A stretch of 54,057 nucleotides of DNA from an uncultured Endozoicomonas sp. (GCA_900299555.1 OODV01000056.1:1-54057); one strand, 5' to 3'. Shown: positions 34,068-44,119, counted from the stretch's first letter. Numbers and translations: made by a program. Notes: generated by a model from the sequence alone, not told the origin.

Positions 34068-35725
34068 TGGACGAACAAAAAACAACAGCAACGGTATCCC
34101 CGGACCGACATTTTTCTCCAGTCTGGATTATCCCAATTGTGTCGTTGATTGTGGCCGGCTGGATGGTCTATCAGTACATGAGTCAGCAGGGGCCTGAGAT
34201 CCATTTAACCGTTCAGACTGCCGAGGGAGTGGTGCCAGACAAAACACTGGTTAAGGTGCGCAGTGTCAAAGTGGGTATGGTGACTGCCGTCAAATTAAGT
34301 AAAGACTTCAGTCAGATTGATCTGACGGTTCGAATGGACAGTGGTACCGATCGCATGCTGCGTAAAGACAGCGAGTTCTGGCTGGTGAAGCCACGCATTG
34401 GCACTGAAGGTGTGACCGGTTTGGAAACCCTGCTTTCAGGTCCTTATATAGAGCTGGAACCCGGTGATTCAAAAGAGAAACGATCTGATTTTGTCATGCT
34501 CAGTGCTCCTCCCATTGCAGGGCCTGATATCAAGGGAACCCGGGTGGTACTGGTTGCCAGTGAAGCGGGAAAACTGGCCATTGGTGATCCGGTCATGTTT
34601 GAAGGTTATGTGGTCGGTCGGGTTGAGAAAACTGGGTTTGATGTGGACAAACACCGGGCGACCTATCAACTGTTTATCTTCCAACCTTATAGCAGTCTGC
34701 TTCGTACCCGCAGTCGATTCTGGCTCAACTCGGGTATGGACATTAATCTGAACGCCCAGGGATTCAGTATCGACTTTGCTTCGCTGGAAACGTTGATTTC
34801 CGGTGGAGTTACTTTTGCGGTACCTGAGGGCTCTCCGGAAGGGGAGCGGTTAAATGGAGAAATGCCTGAGTTTGAACTCTATGACAATCTCCAAAATGTT
34901 CGGGCGAATATGTATGAGAAGCTGATCCCCTATGCCATGTTGTTTGCGGATTCTGTGCGTGGCCTCTCACCGGGAGCCCCGGTTGAGTATTGTGGCATTC
35001 GTATCGGCACGGTAAAGCAGGTTCCTTTTGTGCTGAGCGGAAAGGCCTCGGTGGCTACCATGAAAATTCCTGTTCTGGTCAATATCGAGCTGGAACGTAT
35101 TGACCACCTGGCATCTTCCCGGGAAACCATTGATCAGCTGGAACAGAGCTTTGCGGATGCCTTTAAAAATGGCCTTCGAGCATCCCTCAAAACGGCAAAC
35201 TTTCTCTCAGGCTCTTTGTATATTGATATCGACTTTTATCCCGATGAAGTGCAGGACTCCAAACCCGATGCTGCCAGAACGTATTATGGTTACAACGTAT
35301 TCCCGACCATAGAGGGTGAGTTTGTACTGCTGCAGCATCAAATTGAACATATTCTTACCAAGCTTGAAAAACTGCCCGTTGATAAGACGGTTGATTATTT
35401 GAACCAGAGCCTGGTTCGTCTTGATGGGGCGGGTCAACAGCTTCAGAAAACACTGAAGGACGTCGACAGCCTGCTGGCGCAGAAAGAAACGCAGCAACTT
35501 CCACAGACTGCCCATAGAACCCTGACCGACCTGAGGTCTATTTTGAAAGGGTTCAGTCCTAGCTCGACTAACTACGCAGAAATTGGACAAGTACTGTTGC
35601 GCATCAATCAGGCGTTGGGGCAGCTGGATCCCTTACTGAAAACTTTAAATGAACAGCCAGACGCCCTTATTTTTGGCACAAAAGGAGTGGCAGACCCTGT
35701 CCCTGTCAAAGGAAGCAACCCATGA
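34067..35725 (+). CDS. pqiB: MCE-domain lipid-transport protein PqiB
   Basis: PqiB forms a hexameric syringe-like tunnel through the periplasm for hydrophobic molecules. The 552-aa product has an N-terminal membrane anchor (SPVWIIPIVSLIVAGWMVY), three MCE domains (about residues 40-140, 160-260 and 280-390; each starting with a strand pattern such as LVKVRSVKVGMVTAVKL, VMFEGYVVGRVEKTGF, VEYCGIRIGTVKQVPF), and a C-terminal coiled coil (about 420-520) that makes the needle. It overlaps pqiA by one base and pqiC by four. Confidence 0.95.
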   Translation: MDEQKTTATVSPDRHFSPVWIIPIVSLIVAGWMVYQYMSQQGPEIHLTVQTAEGVVPDKTLVKVRSVKVGMVTAVKLSKDFSQIDLTVRMDSGTDRMLRKDSEFWLVKPRIGTEGVTGLETLLSGPYIELEPGDSKEKRSDFVMLSAPPIAGPDIKGTRVVLVASEAGKLAIGDPVMFEGYVVGRVEKTGFDVDKHRATYQLFIFQPYSSLLRTRSRFWLNSGMDINLNAQGFSIDFASLETLISGGVTFAVPEGSPEGERLNGEMPEFELYDNLQNVRANMYEKLIPYAMLFADSVRGLSPGAPVEYCGIRIGTVKQVPFVLSGKASVATMKIPVLVNIELERIDHLASSRETIDQLEQSFADAFKNGLRASLKTANFLSGSLYIDIDFYPDEVQDSKPDAARTYYGYNVFPTIEGEFVLLQHQIEHILTKLEKLPVDKTVDYLNQSLVRLDGAGQQLQKTLKDVDSLLAQKETQQLPQTAHRTLTDLRSILKGFSPSSTNYAEIGQVLLRINQALGQLDPLLKTLNEQPDALIFGTKGVADPVPVKGSNP

Positions 35726-36321
35726 AAGTATTGCTCGCTGTTGCGGTTATCCTATCCTTGCTGACAGGGTGCGGTGCGAAAGCACCTCAGACAAAAAGCT
35801 ATCTTCTTGAACCTGTACCCATCAAAGCGAATGCTGACTATAAGGCGTCGAAACCCATCATTGTTCTTGCACCGGTTGGCATGGATAACCTTCTCGGCAG
35901 TAAAGGTATTGTCTACCAAACGTCACTGACTGAGGCGGTGGTTGCTCAACAGCATCTTTGGGCAGAGAATATTTCGACGCAGTTATCGAACCGTCTTCTG
36001 GTTGGGCTACGACAGGGGCAAAATCGCTACTGGTTAATACAAAGCACGCCTCAGATGAATACGCCTGAAGTGGCAACCTTGCTGGTTAACGGTCAAAAAT
36101 TTAATGGCAGCTATCAGGGCTATGCCGAGGTGGCCGGGGAGTGGTCTTTGCTGGATGGTCAGGGAGAGCTGTTGAAATCTCAGCCGTTCAGCTTCAAGGA
36201 ACCCCTGAACTCTGACGGTTACACGGCACTGGTGAATGCGCTGTCAAAAGCAACTGACCGGTTGATTGCTGGTCTTAGCCACGAGCTGTCAGGATTGGCC
36301 ATCATGAATAACGGTCAGTGA
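35722..36321 (+). CDS. pqiC: Outer-membrane lipoprotein PqiC
   Basis: The 199-aa product starts with a lipoprotein signal (VAVILSLLTGC, lipobox LTGC, lipidated Cys17) followed by the PqiC/YmbA domain with SYLLEPVPIKA, GMDNLLGSKGIVYQTS and SNRLLVGLRQGQNRYW. PqiC is the outer-membrane partner that caps the PqiB tunnel. The start overlaps the pqiB stop (ATGA). It ends three bases before the convergent comF gene. Confidence 0.93.
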   Translation: MKVLLAVAVILSLLTGCGAKAPQTKSYLLEPVPIKANADYKASKPIIVLAPVGMDNLLGSKGIVYQTSLTEAVVAQQHLWAENISTQLSNRLLVGLRQGQNRYWLIQSTPQMNTPEVATLLVNGQKFNGSYQGYAEVAGEWSLLDGQGELLKSQPFSFKEPLNSDGYTALVNALSKATDRLIAGLSHELSGLAIMNNGQ

Positions 36322-36324
36322 TGA

Positions 36325-37053
36325 TCAGCTTTCTGGTGTTCGGGCAATACTCCAGATATCCACGCGTTCGACACCGTTTTTTTTCAACAGTCTGGTTATC
36401 TCACTGACGGTGGCACCTGTGGTTACCACATCGTCGACTAGGGCAACGTGTTTCCACTCTGGTTTACGGTTCAAAATAAAGGCATTGCGAATGTTTTTCT
36501 GCCGGGCGGTAGCATCCAGGCTTTGCTGAGGCGCTGAGTGAATGATTCTTTTGATCAACTGTTGGTCAATGTTCAGGTCTTGGGTGTTGAGCTGTTTTTT
36601 CAGCGCTTTGGTCAGCAGTAACGTCTGGTCATAGCCTCTTTCCCGCAACCTTTTGCAGTGCAGTGGTACCGGCAGCATGATTTCTGGCCACTGATCATCG
36701 ATGTAGTAGTCCATCAACCATTCAGCAAGTGATGAAGCCATTGGCTTTATCAGTTCCAGTCTGGACTGGTATTTCACCATGTGTAATATCCTGTTGACGG
36801 GAAACTGGTACAGGAATGGTGAAAGACAGTTGTCAAATAATGGCGGTTGCTTCAGGCACTGGCCACATATGCCTGTTTCACTGTCTTGAATAGGCAGGCC
36901 GCAGCACGAGCAAAAGCACTGCGGGGCAGGGCATATTGCCAGACATAAATGGCAGAGCGGTTGGGCAAGCGTTGTAAAGCCCCGGCAAAGAATGCATTTG
37001 ATCTGTATTTTCTGTTTAAAATTAGACCAGCTGTAAACCTTTAAGAATTTCAT
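36325..37053 (-). CDS. comF: ComF/GntX-family phosphoribosyltransferase-like protein
   Basis: The 242-aa product has an N-terminal cysteine-rich zinc-binding region (CILCRGFT, CHLCLAICP, CSCCGLPI, CGQCLKQPP) and a C-terminal PRT domain with MLPVPLHCKRLRERGYDQ and the PRPP-binding loop VALVDDVVTTGATVSE. ComF proteins support DNA uptake or use of extracellular DNA in some bacteria (GntX in E. coli). It is divergent from bioB, as in pseudomonads, with 187 bp between them. Confidence 0.9.
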   Translation of the reverse strand: MKFLKVYSWSNFKQKIQIKCILCRGFTTLAQPLCHLCLAICPAPQCFCSCCGLPIQDSETGICGQCLKQPPLFDNCLSPFLYQFPVNRILHMVKYQSRLELIKPMASSLAEWLMDYYIDDQWPEIMLPVPLHCKRLRERGYDQTLLLTKALKKQLNTQDLNIDQQLIKRIIHSAPQQSLDATARQKNIRNAFILNRKPEWKHVALVDDVVTTGATVSEITRLLKKNGVERVDIWSIARTPES

Positions 37054-37142
37054 AGATTGACGGTGACTGTAATTCCGTTATCATCTTTCGCATCTTTATT
37101 ATGAAAATGTCGTTGTACTTATTGGCAGTGTCATTTTCATGG

Positions 37143-37186
37143 TTGTTAACTCAAAGAATTAATAAAACTCAGGTCTCCGTTAACAA
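37143..37186. promoter_or_regulatory. Inverted half-sites TTGTTAAC / GTTAACAA upstream of bioB
   Basis: TTGTTAAC at 37143-37150 and its reverse complement GTTAACAA at 37179-37186 lie about 60-100 bp before the bioB start. BirA operators consist of inverted half-sites near TTGTAAACC separated by about 14-16 bases; here the half-site resembles it but the gap is 28 bases. It may be a variant biotin operator or coincidence. Confidence 0.35.
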
Positions 37187-37240
37187 GGGTTTTGCTCCCA
37201 GTGACCGGTGTTTCAGTGAAGTGCTCCCCCAGAGGATGTC

Positions 37241-38356
37241 ATGACCAGTACCAGCCCAGCTTTAGCAGAAAATTTCTCCAGCCTTCTTCGCCATGACTGG
37301 ACTCTCTCAGAAGTAGAAGCGCTTTTCCAAAAGCCGTTCAATGATCTTATCTTCCAGGCCCAGCTGGCCCACAGAGAACATTTTGATCCAAACCAGGTGC
37401 AAGTTAGCACATTGCTGTCGATCAAGACGGGCGCCTGTCCAGAGGACTGTAAATATTGCCCCCAGAGTGGCCACTACAACACCGGTCTGGAAAAAGAGAA
37501 ATTGATGGAAGTAAAAAAGGTGCTGGAGGAAGCTCAACGGGCCAAGGCATCCGGAGCTACACGTTTCTGTATGGGGGCCGCTTGGAAAAATCCTCCCGCC
37601 AAAGACATGCCTTACATCATTGAGATGATCAAAGGGGTGAAAGCACTGGGTCTTGAATCCTGTATGACCCTGGGCATGCTTAGCGAGAATCAGGCAACGG
37701 AACTGGCTCAGGCAGGACTGGATTATTACAACCACAATCTTGATACCTCGCCAGAGTTCTATGGCAACATCATTACTACCCGTACATACTCTGACCGTTT
37801 GAACACCCTGTCTTTTGTCCGGGAAGCGGGTATGAATGTCTGCAGTGGCGGTATTGTGGGCCTGGGTGAAACCGAGCGCGATCGTGCCGGGATGCTGGTT
37901 CAGCTGGCCAACATGCCCAAGCATCCGGAGAGTGTACCCATCAATATGCTGGTGAAAGTCGCCGGTACGCCATTGGAAGACGTTGATGCGGTGGAAGGTA
38001 TTGATTTTGTCCGCACCATTGCCGTGGCCAAAATTATGATGCCGGCATCCAATGTTCGTTTGTCTGCCGGACGGGAGCAGATGAGTGATGAGCTTCAGGC
38101 TCTGGCATTTCTTGCGGGTGCCAACTCAATCTTCCTTGGGGACAAGCTGCTGACAACCGCTAACCCTGAAGCAAATAAGGATCGACAGCTGTTTGAAAAG
38201 CTCGGCATCAATGAAGGTCATGACTGGGGTGAGCTATTAGCACCACAAACATGTCCGATCAAAGCGATGTACGATGCTGAAAAAAGTAATGATCATTACT
38301 ACGATGCAATGGCTGAAGCGAGCCAGTCTGATCAAAATATGGCTGGTCATGGCTGA
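37241..38356 (+). CDS. bioB: Biotin synthase BioB
   Basis: BioB is a radical-SAM enzyme that inserts sulfur into dethiobiotin to make biotin. The 371-aa protein holds the SAM-cluster motif C66-x3-C70-x2-C73 (ACPEDCKYC), the [13 protein letters not shown] segment, GGIVGLGET, and the [12 protein letters not shown] region with the Arg that binds the [2Fe-2S] sulfur-donor cluster. First gene of bioB-F-H-C-D; its TGA overlaps the bioF ATG by one base. Confidence 0.98.
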   Translation: MTSTSPALAENFSSLLRHDWTLSEVEALFQKPFNDLIFQAQLAHREHFDPNQVQVSTLLSIKTGACPEDCKYCPQSGHYNTGLEKEKLMEVKKVLEEAQRAKASGATRFCMGAAWKNPPAKDMPYIIEMIKGVKALGLESCMTLGMLSENQATELAQAGLDYYNHNLDTSPEFYGNIITTRTYSDRLNTLSFVREAGMNVCSGGIVGLGETERDRAGMLVQLANMPKHPESVPINMLVKVAGTPLEDVDAVEGIDFVRTIAVAKIMMPASNVRLSAGREQMSDELQALAFLAGANSIFLGDKLLTTANPEANKDRQLFEKLGINEGHDWGELLAPQTCPIKAMYDAEKSNDHYYDAMAEASQSDQNMAGHG

Positions 38357-39585
38357 TGAGCTTCAATCTGGAACAGGATCTTGAGGCTCGCTACGCAGCA
38401 GGGCTCTATCGCCGTCGTAAAACTCTGGATTCTCCCCAGGGGCCTGAGGTCATTATCAATGGTCAGCACTATCTTGCGTTCTGCAGCAATGACTACCTTG
38501 GGCTGGCAAACCATCCGGATGTTATAGAGAGTTTTCGACAGGCAACGTATAACTATGGATTGGGTGGTGGTGCTTCACATCTGGTGGTGGGGCACAGCAG
38601 AGCACATCACCAGCTGGAAGAAGAACTCGCTGAATTTACCGGCAGAGAGCGTGTTTTACTCTTTTCCAACGGCTATATGGCCAATCTGGGCGTTATTAGT
38701 GCTTTGCTGGGTAAGCAGGATGCGGTATTTCAGGATCGGCTGAATCATGCCTCACTGCTGGATGCCGGGCAGTTGTCTGGCGCACGCTTTCAGCGTTATC
38801 TGCATAATGATGTGGATAACCTTAACAACCGACTGCAGAAAACCAGTGCCCGACGCAAGCTGATCGTCACCGATGGCGTGTTCAGCATGGATGGCGATGT
38901 GGCGCCGGTAAAGGCACTGTCGGATCTTGCTGAGCAGCACCAGGCCTGGCTGATGGTGGATGATGCCCATGGCTTTGGTTTCCTGGGAGAAACCGGCGGT
39001 GGAGTTGCTGAAACTTATGGGTTAAGCCAGAAAGAGCTGCCCGTGCTGGTTGGCACATTGGGTAAGGCGTTTGGAACTTCCGGTGCGTTTGTTGCTGGCA
39101 GTGAGGCGCTGATCGAGACACTGATTCAGTTTGCCCGGACTTATATCTATACCACGTCCATGCCTCCAGCGGTGGCTTCGGCTACCCGCACCAGTCTACT
39201 GCTTTTACAGGAACAACACTGGCGCAGGGAACATTTGCAATCACTGATTCAGTATTTCAGGTCTGGCTGTGAGCAGTTGGGTTTGCCCCTGATGCCGTCA
39301 CAAACACCGATACAGCCATTACTGATTGGTTGTGAAAGACGGGCGATGGAAATGAGCCAGAGGTTGTCTGATCAGGGAGTTCTTGTCACGGCAATCCGCC
39401 CTCCGACGGTACCGAAAGGATCTTCCCGTCTACGCATTACCTTCAGCGCATCTCATGAGTTGCATCATGTCGACCGACTTCTGGATGCCCTTAAAATGGC
39501 CGCACAGTCGGTAGGTGCTGCAGATTTTTCTGATGAACCTGCCGTGTTGACCGATTCTTTGCCGATGACAGGAGTGTTGTCCTGA
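38356..39585 (+). CDS. bioF: 8-amino-7-oxononanoate synthase BioF
   Basis: BioF is a PLP-dependent enzyme that condenses pimeloyl-ACP (or -CoA) with alanine. The 409-aa product shows [38 protein letters not shown] and the PLP-lysine motif [14 protein letters not shown] (K237). It overlaps bioB and bioH by one base each (TGATG), implying tight coupling. Length is slightly above E. coli BioF (384). Confidence 0.97.
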   Translation: MSFNLEQDLEARYAAGLYRRRKTLDSPQGPEVIINGQHYLAFCSNDYLGLANHPDVIESFRQATYNYGLGGGASHLVVGHSRAHHQLEEELAEFTGRERVLLFSNGYMANLGVISALLGKQDAVFQDRLNHASLLDAGQLSGARFQRYLHNDVDNLNNRLQKTSARRKLIVTDGVFSMDGDVAPVKALSDLAEQHQAWLMVDDAHGFGFLGETGGGVAETYGLSQKELPVLVGTLGKAFGTSGAFVAGSEALIETLIQFARTYIYTTSMPPAVASATRTSLLLLQEQHWRREHLQSLIQYFRSGCEQLGLPLMPSQTPIQPLLIGCERRAMEMSQRLSDQGVLVTAIRPPTVPKGSSRLRITFSASHELHHVDRLLDALKMAAQSVGAADFSDEPAVLTDSLPMTGVLS

Positions 39586-40361
39586 TGAGCCAGTACCCGA
39601 TTGTTTTAATCAGTGGATGGGCGATGCCAGCCGGTGCGATGGAGTCACTGGCCGAAGCTCTGGATGCCGACCATCGCAGGGTTTCCATTGTGGAGTTGCC
39701 AGGACTGGTCCGTGAGTCGGAAGCCTGCAGAACAAGCCATGACTGGAACTCATTGCTGGCTTATCTGGATCACCAGCTGTTTGAAAAGCCAGCGGTACTG
39801 GTGGGGTGGTCGCTTGGCGGTATGCTGGCATCATTGTATGCCAGCCGGTATCCAAATAATGTGGCAGCTGTCGTTAACCTGGGGGCTAATGCCTGTTTTG
39901 TGCAGAATGACGACTGGAAACAGGCAATGGATCCGGCGCTGTTTACCAGCTTTTATCAAGGAATGTCTCAGTCCCGTGAAAAGACACTGCAGCAGTTTGT
40001 TCTGCTCTGCAGTGCTGGCAGCCCACGACGGAAAGAGCTGTCAAAAGCTCTGCAGGCATTAATGGCTGATGCTGACCTTGACCATCAGGCTGAAGACAGC
40101 ACTCTGTTGAGTCTTCTGGAAATATTGGGAAAGAGTGATATTCGTTCAGCATTTGGTGATATTTGCTGCCCGGTGACACATCTGTTTGGTAAAGAGGATG
40201 CTCTTGTTCCTGCGGGGGCAGCTAACGCCATAGAACAAAATTTTCCGAAGCATCGAGTGCAGGTTCTGGATGGCGGGCATTGTTTCTTTATGGATGAGCC
40301 TGAGCCTGTTGTCAGTGAGGTGCGGAGACTCTCCAGTGGGACAGGGAGTGTCACAACATGA
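39585..40361 (+). CDS. bioH: Pimeloyl-ACP methyl ester carboxylesterase BioH
   Basis: BioH removes the methyl group that BioC put on the malonyl-ACP primer, ending chain elongation at pimeloyl-ACP. The 258-aa alpha/beta-hydrolase has nucleophile motif VGWSLGGM (S76), the Asp in FGKEDALVP and the His in LDGGHCFFMDEPE. It is located inside the bio operon, overlapping bioF by one base and bioC by four. Confidence 0.95.
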   Translation: MSQYPIVLISGWAMPAGAMESLAEALDADHRRVSIVELPGLVRESEACRTSHDWNSLLAYLDHQLFEKPAVLVGWSLGGMLASLYASRYPNNVAAVVNLGANACFVQNDDWKQAMDPALFTSFYQGMSQSREKTLQQFVLLCSAGSPRRKELSKALQALMADADLDHQAEDSTLLSLLEILGKSDIRSAFGDICCPVTHLFGKEDALVPAGAANAIEQNFPKHRVQVLDGGHCFFMDEPEPVVSEVRRLSSGTGSVTT

Positions 40362-41263
40362 ACTCGATCCGTATCCATAATGAGATTGCAGAGGTTACCG
40401 AAGACCTTCAACCCGTCTCTTCTTTCAGAGACCTTTCCAAAGGCCAGGTAAACGCTCGTGAAAAGCAGCGCATTGCTGAAAATTTCGGCCGTGCTGCGGA
40501 CAGTTATGATCAGGCGGCCATATTGCAAAAGCGTGTTGCTGCCCGGACGATGCTGGGATTACCGGCACAACTTAGTTCAAAACACCTTAACTCAAAAGGT
40601 TTGCAGCCTTCCCAATGCATTCTTGATCTGGGTACCGGAACCGGCTTGCACTCACTGACGTTGGCGGGACGATATGACGATGCCGTGGTTATCGGTATGG
40701 ATCTGGCCATGGGAATGCTTCAATTTGCCCGGGAAAATACCAGTCACCCCCGTGTTCGCTGGTGTTCTGGTGACATTGAGTCCATCCCATTTCAGTCCAA
40801 TGCAGTTGACCTGATTTATTCTAGTCTGGCTATTCAATGGTGCAGCTTTGAGAAAGTGCTTTGTGAGGTCAGCAGAGTGTTGAAGCCTGGTGGGACTTTT
40901 GTATTTTCTACCCTGGCTGAAGGCAGTCTGAAAGAACTGGATAAAGCATGGTCCCTGGCAGGAGAAAAAGATCGGGTTAACCGCTTTGACTCTTTTGAAG
41001 TTCAGAAACAGTGTTTGAATGGCAGTGATCTGGTTAGACAGGCTTTCTCTCTGAAGACTGAAACACTCTTCTATCCAGACGTGATCACGATGCTACGCAG
41101 TTTGAAGTCCCTGGGGGTCAACACCGTATTAGCGGATAAAGGTGGACTGTTGACTCGACGGAAGCTTGAAGTGTTGAAGCAGGCTTATGAACAAGTGCGG
41201 CAGCCGGAAGGGTTGCCTTTGACCTATCAGGTAATCTATGGCGTTTTGCAGAAACCACATTGA
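40358..41263 (+). CDS. bioC: Malonyl-ACP O-methyltransferase BioC
   Basis: BioC methylates malonyl-ACP to disguise it as a fatty-acid primer. The 301-aa product has the SAM motif CILDLGTGTGLHSLTLAG, then GMDLAMGMLQFAREN, and IYSSLAIQWC with the family NLALQWC-type motif. It is about 50 residues longer than E. coli BioC; the first 30 residues form an extra N-terminal stretch before the conserved REKQRIAENFGRAADSYDQ start. That ATG overlaps the bioH stop, so the longer form is favoured, but a start further in is possible. Confidence 0.95.
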   Translation: MNSIRIHNEIAEVTEDLQPVSSFRDLSKGQVNAREKQRIAENFGRAADSYDQAAILQKRVAARTMLGLPAQLSSKHLNSKGLQPSQCILDLGTGTGLHSLTLAGRYDDAVVIGMDLAMGMLQFARENTSHPRVRWCSGDIESIPFQSNAVDLIYSSLAIQWCSFEKVLCEVSRVLKPGGTFVFSTLAEGSLKELDKAWSLAGEKDRVNRFDSFEVQKQCLNGSDLVRQAFSLKTETLFYPDVITMLRSLKSLGVNTVLADKGGLLTRRKLEVLKQAYEQVRQPEGLPLTYQVIYGVLQKPH

Positions 41264-41275
41264 GAGCAGTAGTTA

Positions 41276-41968
41276 ATGGGGAAAACTTATTTTGTCACCG
41301 GCACAGATACCGATGCCGGGAAAACGGTTGTTACCTGCGGGCTACTTGAGGCGGCTCGATTAAAAGGGTTAACGACTCTGGCCTTAAAACCGGTTTCTGC
41401 AGGATGTCACCAAACTGAAAGCGGCCTGAAAAGCTCTCTACGCAATCAGGATGCATTGGCCTTGATGGAGGTTATGACGCTTTATCTACCTTACGAACAG
41501 GTAAATCCTCTGGCTCTTGAACCTCCTATTGCACCCCATATTGCTGCAGAGGAAGCTGGAGTTCGTATGACTCTGGATCGGCTGGTGGGTTACTGTCGCG
41601 GTGCCCTGATGCGTAAAAATGATTTGGCTCTTATCGAAGGCGCTGGTGGCTGGCGGGTACCCCTGAACTCACGGGAGATGCTCACCGGACTGGCAAAAGA
41701 GCTGAATACCCCTGCCATTCTGGTGGTTGGCATGAAGCTGGGCTGTATCAGCCATGCGTTGCTGACCGTTGAAGCCATTCTTCGCGATGGTGTCAGGTTG
41801 GCAGGCTGGGTAGCGAATCAGATGGATCCCGATATGAGTCGTTATGATGAAAACTTAGCTACTCTGAAAAACATGATTCCAGCGCCATGTCTTGGAGTGG
41901 TGCCATTTCTTTCAGATACGAGCTTCGGCCGAGTTGCAGAGTATCTGGATATTTCTCCACTGGTTTGA
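41276..41968 (+). CDS. bioD: Dethiobiotin synthetase BioD
   Basis: BioD closes the ureido ring of 7,8-diaminopelargonic acid with ATP and CO2. The 230-aa product has the P-loop GTDTDAGKTVVTCGLL, the LKPVSAGC switch with its catalytic Lys, EPPIAPHIAAEEAG, and IEGAGGWRVPL. Last gene of the cluster, 12 bp after bioC. bioA, which makes the BioD substrate, is not in the window. Confidence 0.97.
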   Translation: MGKTYFVTGTDTDAGKTVVTCGLLEAARLKGLTTLALKPVSAGCHQTESGLKSSLRNQDALALMEVMTLYLPYEQVNPLALEPPIAPHIAAEEAGVRMTLDRLVGYCRGALMRKNDLALIEGAGGWRVPLNSREMLTGLAKELNTPAILVVGMKLGCISHALLTVEAILRDGVRLAGWVANQMDPDMSRYDENLATLKNMIPAPCLGVVPFLSDTSFGRVAEYLDISPLV

Positions 41969-42225
41969 CTGAACAGCCGGTAGAATAACCTGTCTTAAGA
42001 AGAGGATGGCTACAGGCTTTCCTCTGTCTTGTTGCTGTCTAACCCCCTTCCACTATCCCTTTAGCCAATAATTTTCATAGCGTTTACAAACTACAATCGT
42101 TGTTCTTTTTATGGGCCCACATCATTAACCGGTTGATTTAATAACCTTTCCGTTCGTCTATCAAATATTCACCCGCAATAACTTTTGCCGACATGTATTG
42201 ACATTAATCCTGTCTAAACGTAAGT

Positions 42226-42243
42226 TTCAAACAACTGTTTGAA
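42226..42243. promoter_or_regulatory. Candidate PsrA operator upstream of acyl-CoA dehydrogenase
   Basis: TTCAAAC-AACT-GTTTGAA is a perfect 18-bp palindrome 53 bp before the first acyl-CoA dehydrogenase start. It fits the published pattern C/G-AAAC-N2-4-GTTT-C/G of PsrA, the TetR-type fatty-acid-responsive repressor of beta-oxidation genes in Pseudomonas. A TATACT -10-like box lies at 42251, so the palindrome would cover the -35 region. The rest of the 327-bp gap from bioD shows no gene. Confidence 0.6.
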
Positions 42244-42295
42244 TTAGTGCTATACTTATCTACATCCATAAGTAAAAGAATATCGAGGATGCGTC

Positions 42296-44086
42296 ATGCC
42301 AGAATATAAAGCCCCCCTGCGAGATATCCGGTTCGTCCGTAATGAAGTTCTGGGCTATGAAGAACATTATGCGAACCTCCCTGAAGGCCAGGATGCCACA
42401 CCGGATATGGTGGACGCGATTCTGGAGGAAGGCGCCAAATTCTGTGAGCAGGTACTCTCACCGCTGAACCGTGTTGGTGATGAGGAAGGTTGTACCTGGA
42501 CAGAAGAAGGCGTTAAAACCCCAACCGGATTTAGGGAAGCCTATCAGCAGTTTGTCGAAGGCGGCTGGCCTTCACTGGCCAGTGATGCTGAACATGGTGG
42601 ACAGGGGCTGCCTGCTTCGCTGGGGCTGGTTCTCAGTGAGATGATGGGAGAGTCCAACTGGTCCTGGGGGATGTATCCCGGGCTGAGCCATGGCGCCATG
42701 AATACCCTGGAAGCTCATGGTACAGATGAGCAGAAAGAAACGTACCTTACGCGCCTGATTTCCGGTGAGTGGACTGGTACGATGTGCCTGACCGAATCTC
42801 ACTGCGGTACTGATCTGGGTATGCTGAAAACCAAAGCGGTACCTCAGGAAGACGGCACTTATCGTATTACCGGTACCAAAATTTTTATCTCTGCCGGAGA
42901 GCACGATATGGCGGAGAATATTGTTCATATCGTTCTTGCCCGCCTGCCGGATGCTCCTGAAGGTACCAAAGGTATCTCCCTGTTTATCGTTCCCCGTCAT
43001 CGCCCGGATGCTCTGGGAGAAAGTAACGGTGTCAGCTGTGGTTCCATCGAGCACAAGATGGGGATTCATGGGAACGCCACCTGTGTGATGAACTTTGACG
43101 ATGCAACCGGTTATTTGATCGGTGAACCGAATAAAGGTTTGAACTGCATGTTCACCTTTATGAACTCTGCTCGTCTGGGCACTGGTATTCAGGGGCTTGC
43201 TCATGCAGAGGTGGCTTATCAAGGCGCCGTTCGATATGCCCGTGACCGTCTGCAGATGCGTTCACTCTCTGGTCCTAAGAACCCTGATGGTCCTGCCGAC
43301 CCGATCATTGTTCACCCGGATGTTCGACGCATGCTGTTGACCATTAAGGCGCTGACTGAAGGTAACCGTGCGCTGGTTTACTACACGGCACAAATTGCGG
43401 ACTTAATGAACAGCCCTGATGAAGACGTCCGGAAACAAGCGGATCTGGAACTGAGTTTCCTGACCCCTATTGTTAAGGCATTCATGACTGAGACAGGTTT
43501 TGAAGCAGCTAACCATGGTCTGCAATGCTACGGTGGCCACGGCTTTATCAGTGAGTGGGGTATGGAACAGAATGTTCGTGACTGCCGTATCTCCATGCTT
43601 TATGAGGGAACCACAGGTATTCAGGCTCTGGACCTGTTGGGTCGTAAAGTCCTGATGACTCAGGGCTCCACTATGAAGCCTTTCACCAAGGTGGTTCACA
43701 AGTTCTGTCAGGCTCAGGCAGACAATGAAGGTCTTCAGGAGTTTATTAAGCCGTTGGCTGCCTTGAATAAGGAATGGGGTGATCTGACCATGCTGATCGG
43801 TATGAAGGCCATGCAGAACAAGGAAGAAGTTGGAGCTGCTTCGGTTGATTACCTGATGTACTCCGGCTATGCCTGTCTTGCTTACTTCTGGGCCCGAATG
43901 GCACTGACTGCAAAAGAAGCTCTGGCCAATGGTACCACTGAAGAAGGGTTCTATAAGGCTAAGATCCAGACTGCGCAGTTCTACTTCCAACGCCTGCTGC
44001 CAAGGGCTCAGATGCACAAAGCCTGCATCGAGTCGGGTGCTGACAACCTGCTGGCCATGAAAGAAGAAGATTTTGGCGACGTTTAA
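42296..44086 (+). CDS. Acyl-CoA dehydrogenase, DmdC/FadE1-type, paralogue 1
   Basis: The 596-aa FAD enzyme begins MPEYKAPLRDIRFV, the N-terminus typical of this long acyl-CoA dehydrogenase subgroup. It has the FAD/substrate motifs MCLTESHCGTDLGMLKTKA and GTKIFISAGEHDM, the family segment CYGGHGFISEWGMEQNVRD, catalytic Glu in LYEGTTGIQALD (E437), and the C-terminal extension of about 130 residues. Members are annotated 3-methylmercaptopropionyl-CoA dehydrogenase (DmdC, DMSP demethylation) or as fatty acyl-CoA dehydrogenases like P. aeruginosa PA0506/PA0508, which also lie next to bioBFHCD. The palindrome upstream favours fatty-acid oxidation; substrate is not decided by sequence alone. Confidence 0.88.
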   Translation: MPEYKAPLRDIRFVRNEVLGYEEHYANLPEGQDATPDMVDAILEEGAKFCEQVLSPLNRVGDEEGCTWTEEGVKTPTGFREAYQQFVEGGWPSLASDAEHGGQGLPASLGLVLSEMMGESNWSWGMYPGLSHGAMNTLEAHGTDEQKETYLTRLISGEWTGTMCLTESHCGTDLGMLKTKAVPQEDGTYRITGTKIFISAGEHDMAENIVHIVLARLPDAPEGTKGISLFIVPRHRPDALGESNGVSCGSIEHKMGIHGNATCVMNFDDATGYLIGEPNKGLNCMFTFMNSARLGTGIQGLAHAEVAYQGAVRYARDRLQMRSLSGPKNPDGPADPIIVHPDVRRMLLTIKALTEGNRALVYYTAQIADLMNSPDEDVRKQADLELSFLTPIVKAFMTETGFEAANHGLQCYGGHGFISEWGMEQNVRDCRISMLYEGTTGIQALDLLGRKVLMTQGSTMKPFTKVVHKFCQAQADNEGLQEFIKPLAALNKEWGDLTMLIGMKAMQNKEEVGAASVDYLMYSGYACLAYFWARMALTAKEALANGTTEEGFYKAKIQTAQFYFQRLLPRAQMHKACIESGADNLLAMKEEDFGDV

Positions 44087-44119
44087 TTAGCTTGTCTGGC
44101 AGACTGAAAGCTAATTTTT

